A stretch of 9,140 nt of DNA from assembly GCA_025350365.1 (NCBI GenBank), contig JANXXY010000362.1:1-9140 (forward strand), in the 5' to 3' direction. Origin of the DNA: Bacteroidales bacterium. Lineage in GTDB: Bacteria; Bacteroidota; Bacteroidia; Bacteroidales; JAAUTT01. The position numbers were made by a program, and so were the translations under genes. Below, one piece after another: positions 6,687 through 9,140 of this stretch (its first letter is position 1; every line of letters begins with the position of its first letter). The notes under the pieces were generated by a model that was not told the origin of the DNA, ran no database searches, and saw only the letters and a program-made list of their open reading frames with translations.

Positions 6687-9140
6687 ATGCATAGAAATTT
6701 TGATTTTATATTGATTGTTTACAAATGGCATAAAAGCAGAAAAATAAAAATAATATATGGATGCTTGAGGAAGCAACTATTGTTACTTACTGGGTTGTTT
6801 TTTTTCACAGGCAGCTATTTTATGGGAATGGCGCAATCAAAAATTACCCTTAATCTCAAAAATGTCTCCATAAAGGATGCGTTAAAGGAAATAGAAAAAC
6901 AGAGCGATTATACCTTCGTTTATAATGATTCTAAAATTGATGTTAATAAAACAATTAATATTAATGTTCAGGATTGCTCCATAGAAGAGGTATTGGATAA
7001 GTTTTTTAATAACAATGAGATTCTATATACCTCAGTAGATAAGCATATTGTTTTAACAAGGCCAATTAAAAACGACTACCAGTTGTCGGCAATTTCCAAA
7101 GAATCGGCAATTTTTCGAGAAGATTTAAATGTTAAGGAGATGAATCCGTTGGAGGCTCTTTCTTTTCCTCAAAAAACAATCACCGGAAAAATTGTTTCCA
7201 GTGCTGATGCTCAGCCCATTCCTGGTGTGAATATCATCGTAAAAGGGAGTACTATTGGCACCAACACCGATGGTAATGGAGTATTTACCTTACAAGCTCC
7301 TGTTTATGGAGTTTTGATTTTTTCGTTTTTAGGTTATGAACGTAAGGAGATTGGAATCTCAGGTAGAGCGCAAATAGACGTTTCTCTTACCGAGGAAACA
7401 AAACAATTAAAGGAAATAATTGTTATTGGATATGGAACACAAGCGAAAAAAGATATCACGGGATCGGTAACAACAATTGATGCCGAAAAACTTCAATCTC
7501 AGCCAGCAACTAATCTTGGAATTCAATTGGCCGGAAGAGCTGCCGGTGTTATCATTTCTTCTTCAGGCGATCCATCATCAGGTGTGAGTATCCGAATTCG
7601 CGGCATTGGTTCCATTAATGATAATGGACCACTCATCGTGATAGATGGAGTGTCTACACGAGATCAAAATCTTAATACAATAAACCCTAACGATGTTGAA
7701 TCGGTTCAGATTCTTAAAGATGCTTCTGCAGCCTCAATTTATGGTTCCCAAGCTAGTAACGGAGTCATAATCATTACAACAAAAAAAGGGTCCAAAGTGA
7801 AAACCAATATTTCCTATAATGGGTATTATGGATTGCAGAAAGTTACCAAGTCATTTGATTTGCTTGATACTCAAGGTTGGATAAATATGTGGCAAACAGC
7901 CTCTAAAAATACGGCTATATTACGTAATTGGGGACAAGGTATAAATACCAATCGCAGTTATCAGGATCTTTTTAATGACGAGAGCTTATGGACAACTGAT
8001 AAAAATTACATAGAAACTCATGCCCAATTTGGAAGTAACTCAAATACCAAAGCTCCCAATTTTATTATCCCTACTGGGGCAGATTTTGCCAACAGGAATG
8101 ATTGGACAAATAGTAACCGTATTACTAAACCCGGAAACACCAATTGGTTTAAAGAAATTACCCAAATCGCGTCAATTCAAAATCACCAATTAACAGCTTC
8201 TGGTGGCAGCGAAAAAGGAATTTATTCATTGGGATTGAATTATTATGACCAGGAAGGCATAGTAAAATACACTAAATATCAGCGATACTCCTTTCGTGCT
8301 AATTCAGAATTCAATATAAAAAAGTTTTTAAAAATAGGAGAGAACTTTACATTAACCCGCTCGCAGAATCATAGCGCCGGAAACCAGGATGAAGGATGGG
8401 GTCTTTCTATGGCTTATCGCATGGTTCCCTGGATTCCAATTTATGATGTGGAAGGTAACTTTGCCGGTACAGCCGCAAAGGGGTCAGGCAATGCCCAAAA
8501 CCCCTATGCCATGATATTTCGGGGTAAAGATGATACTGATATTAACCTTCGGTCATTTGGAAATATTTTTCTTGAGTTTTCTTTTCTGAAGGATTTTACA
8601 TTTAGATCGACTTATGGCATTGATTATAAAAACGGATCAGGTTATTCGGTACGTTATCCAAATCCTGAATACAGTGAAGGCTCTGATGTGAGCGGATTTA
8701 GCGAATACAGCAACTGGAATTTACGCTGGGTATATTCAAATACACTTACCTATACAAAAATAATTAACGATATTCATCATATAACTGCCGTGCTGGGTTC
8801 GGAAGCAATTCGCGATGGTCTGGGGCGTCAAATAGAGGGGAACAGAACCGGTTATCTTTTTATCAATGATCCAAATACATGGACATTGGGTAATGGCGAC
8901 CCGAATACAATGACTAACAATAGTTTTTTTTGGGGTGATTATTCATTGTTTGGAATCTTTGGTAGGATGGATTATTCCTTGAAGGATAAATATTTAGTTA
9001 CTGCAACTATTAGAAGAGATGGCTCAACTAAATTTGGTAGTAATTTCAAGTACGGTAATTTCCCTTCTTTCTCAGCAGCATGGAATATCGATAAAGAAAG
9101 TTTTTACCATGTTAAGGAAATCAGTTCTTTAAAGTTAAGA
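6687..9140 (+). CDS. SusC-like TonB-dependent transducer with STN domain (3' end cut by the window)
   Basis: The frame is open for 818 codons to the window edge. By alignment with the first SusC-like protein, about 430 residues are missing, giving roughly 1,250 in total. Residues 1-49 form a long basic leader with hydrophobic core at about 31-45 and likely cleavage after GMA-Q; an in-frame stop at 6675 makes 6687 the first ATG. A TTG at 6765 would give a shorter, more typical signal peptide. The STN domain is at about 52-125 (ITLNLKNVSIKDALKEIEKQ, then YTFVYND, then SIEEVLDKFF). After a linker (126-163) come the carboxypeptidase-regulatory-like domain (about 164-235), the Ton-box-like EIIVIGYGTQ (243-252), the plug (about 257-370) and the start of the barrel. 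STN plus the fecR neighbour mark it as a transporter that also reports substrate binding to FecR. It is a clear paralog of the 114-3518 product. A susD partner would be expected just beyond the window. Confidence 0.95.
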   Translation, partial: MHRNFDFILIVYKWHKSRKIKIIYGCLRKQLLLLTGLFFFTGSYFMGMAQSKITLNLKNVSIKDALKEIEKQSDYTFVYNDSKIDVNKTININVQDCSIEEVLDKFFNNNEILYTSVDKHIVLTRPIKNDYQLSAISKESAIFREDLNVKEMNPLEALSFPQKTITGKIVSSADAQPIPGVNIIVKGSTIGTNTDGNGVFTLQAPVYGVLIFSFLGYERKEIGISGRAQIDVSLTEETKQLKEIIVIGYGTQAKKDITGSVTTIDAEKLQSQPATNLGIQLAGRAAGVIISSSGDPSSGVSIRIRGIGSINDNGPLIVIDGVSTRDQNLNTINPNDVESVQILKDASAASIYGSQASNGVIIITTKKGSKVKTNISYNGYYGLQKVTKSFDLLDTQGWINMWQTASKNTAILRNWGQGINTNRSYQDLFNDESLWTTDKNYIETHAQFGSNSNTKAPNFIIPTGADFANRNDWTNSNRITKPGNTNWFKEITQIASIQNHQLTASGGSEKGIYSLGLNYYDQEGIVKYTKYQRYSFRANSEFNIKKFLKIGENFTLTRSQNHSAGNQDEGWGLSMAYRMVPWIPIYDVEGNFAGTAAKGSGNAQNPYAMIFRGKDDTDINLRSFGNIFLEFSFLKDFTFRSTYGIDYKNGSGYSVRYPNPEYSEGSDVSGFSEYSNWNLRWVYSNTLTYTKIINDIHHITAVLGSEAIRDGLGRQIEGNRTGYLFINDPNTWTLGNGDPNTMTNNSFFWGDYSLFGIFGRMDYSLKDKYLVTATIRRDGSTKFGSNFKYGNFPSFSAAWNIDKESFYHVKEISSLKLR

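Overview
The window comes from a member of the Bacteroidota. The reasons are a SusC-like/SusD-like outer-membrane pair, a FecR-type anti-sigma protein with the C-terminal domain usual in this phylum, a second SusC-like protein carrying an STN signalling domain, A/T-rich gene starts without strong Shine-Dalgarno sequences, and a TAnnTTTG-type promoter element. Genus or order cannot be fixed from this sequence alone. All four genes lie on the + strand.

Layout. Positions 1-113 are a leader with a hairpin at 21-44. Positions 114-3518 encode SusC-like transporter 1, which has no STN domain, followed 26 bases later by its SusD-like surface lipoprotein (3545-5290). A strong intrinsic terminator (5312-5345) closes this unit. 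The gap of about 310 bases before the next gene (5291-5601) holds that terminator, two perfect hairpins (5421-5442 and 5466-5492) and a probable promoter (5523-5555). I see no convincing gene in it. A second unit then begins: a FecR-like anti-sigma factor (5602-6654) and, 32 bases later, SusC-like transporter 2 (6687 to beyond the window end), which has the N-terminal STN domain.

How the parts may work together. SusC/SusD pairs import large nutrients such as glycans or peptides through the outer membrane: SusD forms a lid and TonB powers opening. An STN-bearing SusC next to FecR is the standard signalling arrangement: a substrate-loaded transporter signals through STN to FecR, which then controls an ECF sigma factor. 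Two points stand out. No sigma factor lies directly before fecR, where it usually sits. The two SusC proteins are clear paralogs, but only the one beside fecR has the signalling domain. A reasonable inference is one 'sensor-transporter' and one 'transport-only' copy for related substrates, possibly under shared control. No substrate can be named, because no enzyme gene is in the window. I did not find a wholly new system; the most unexplained DNA is the paired-hairpin segment at about 5395-5493.
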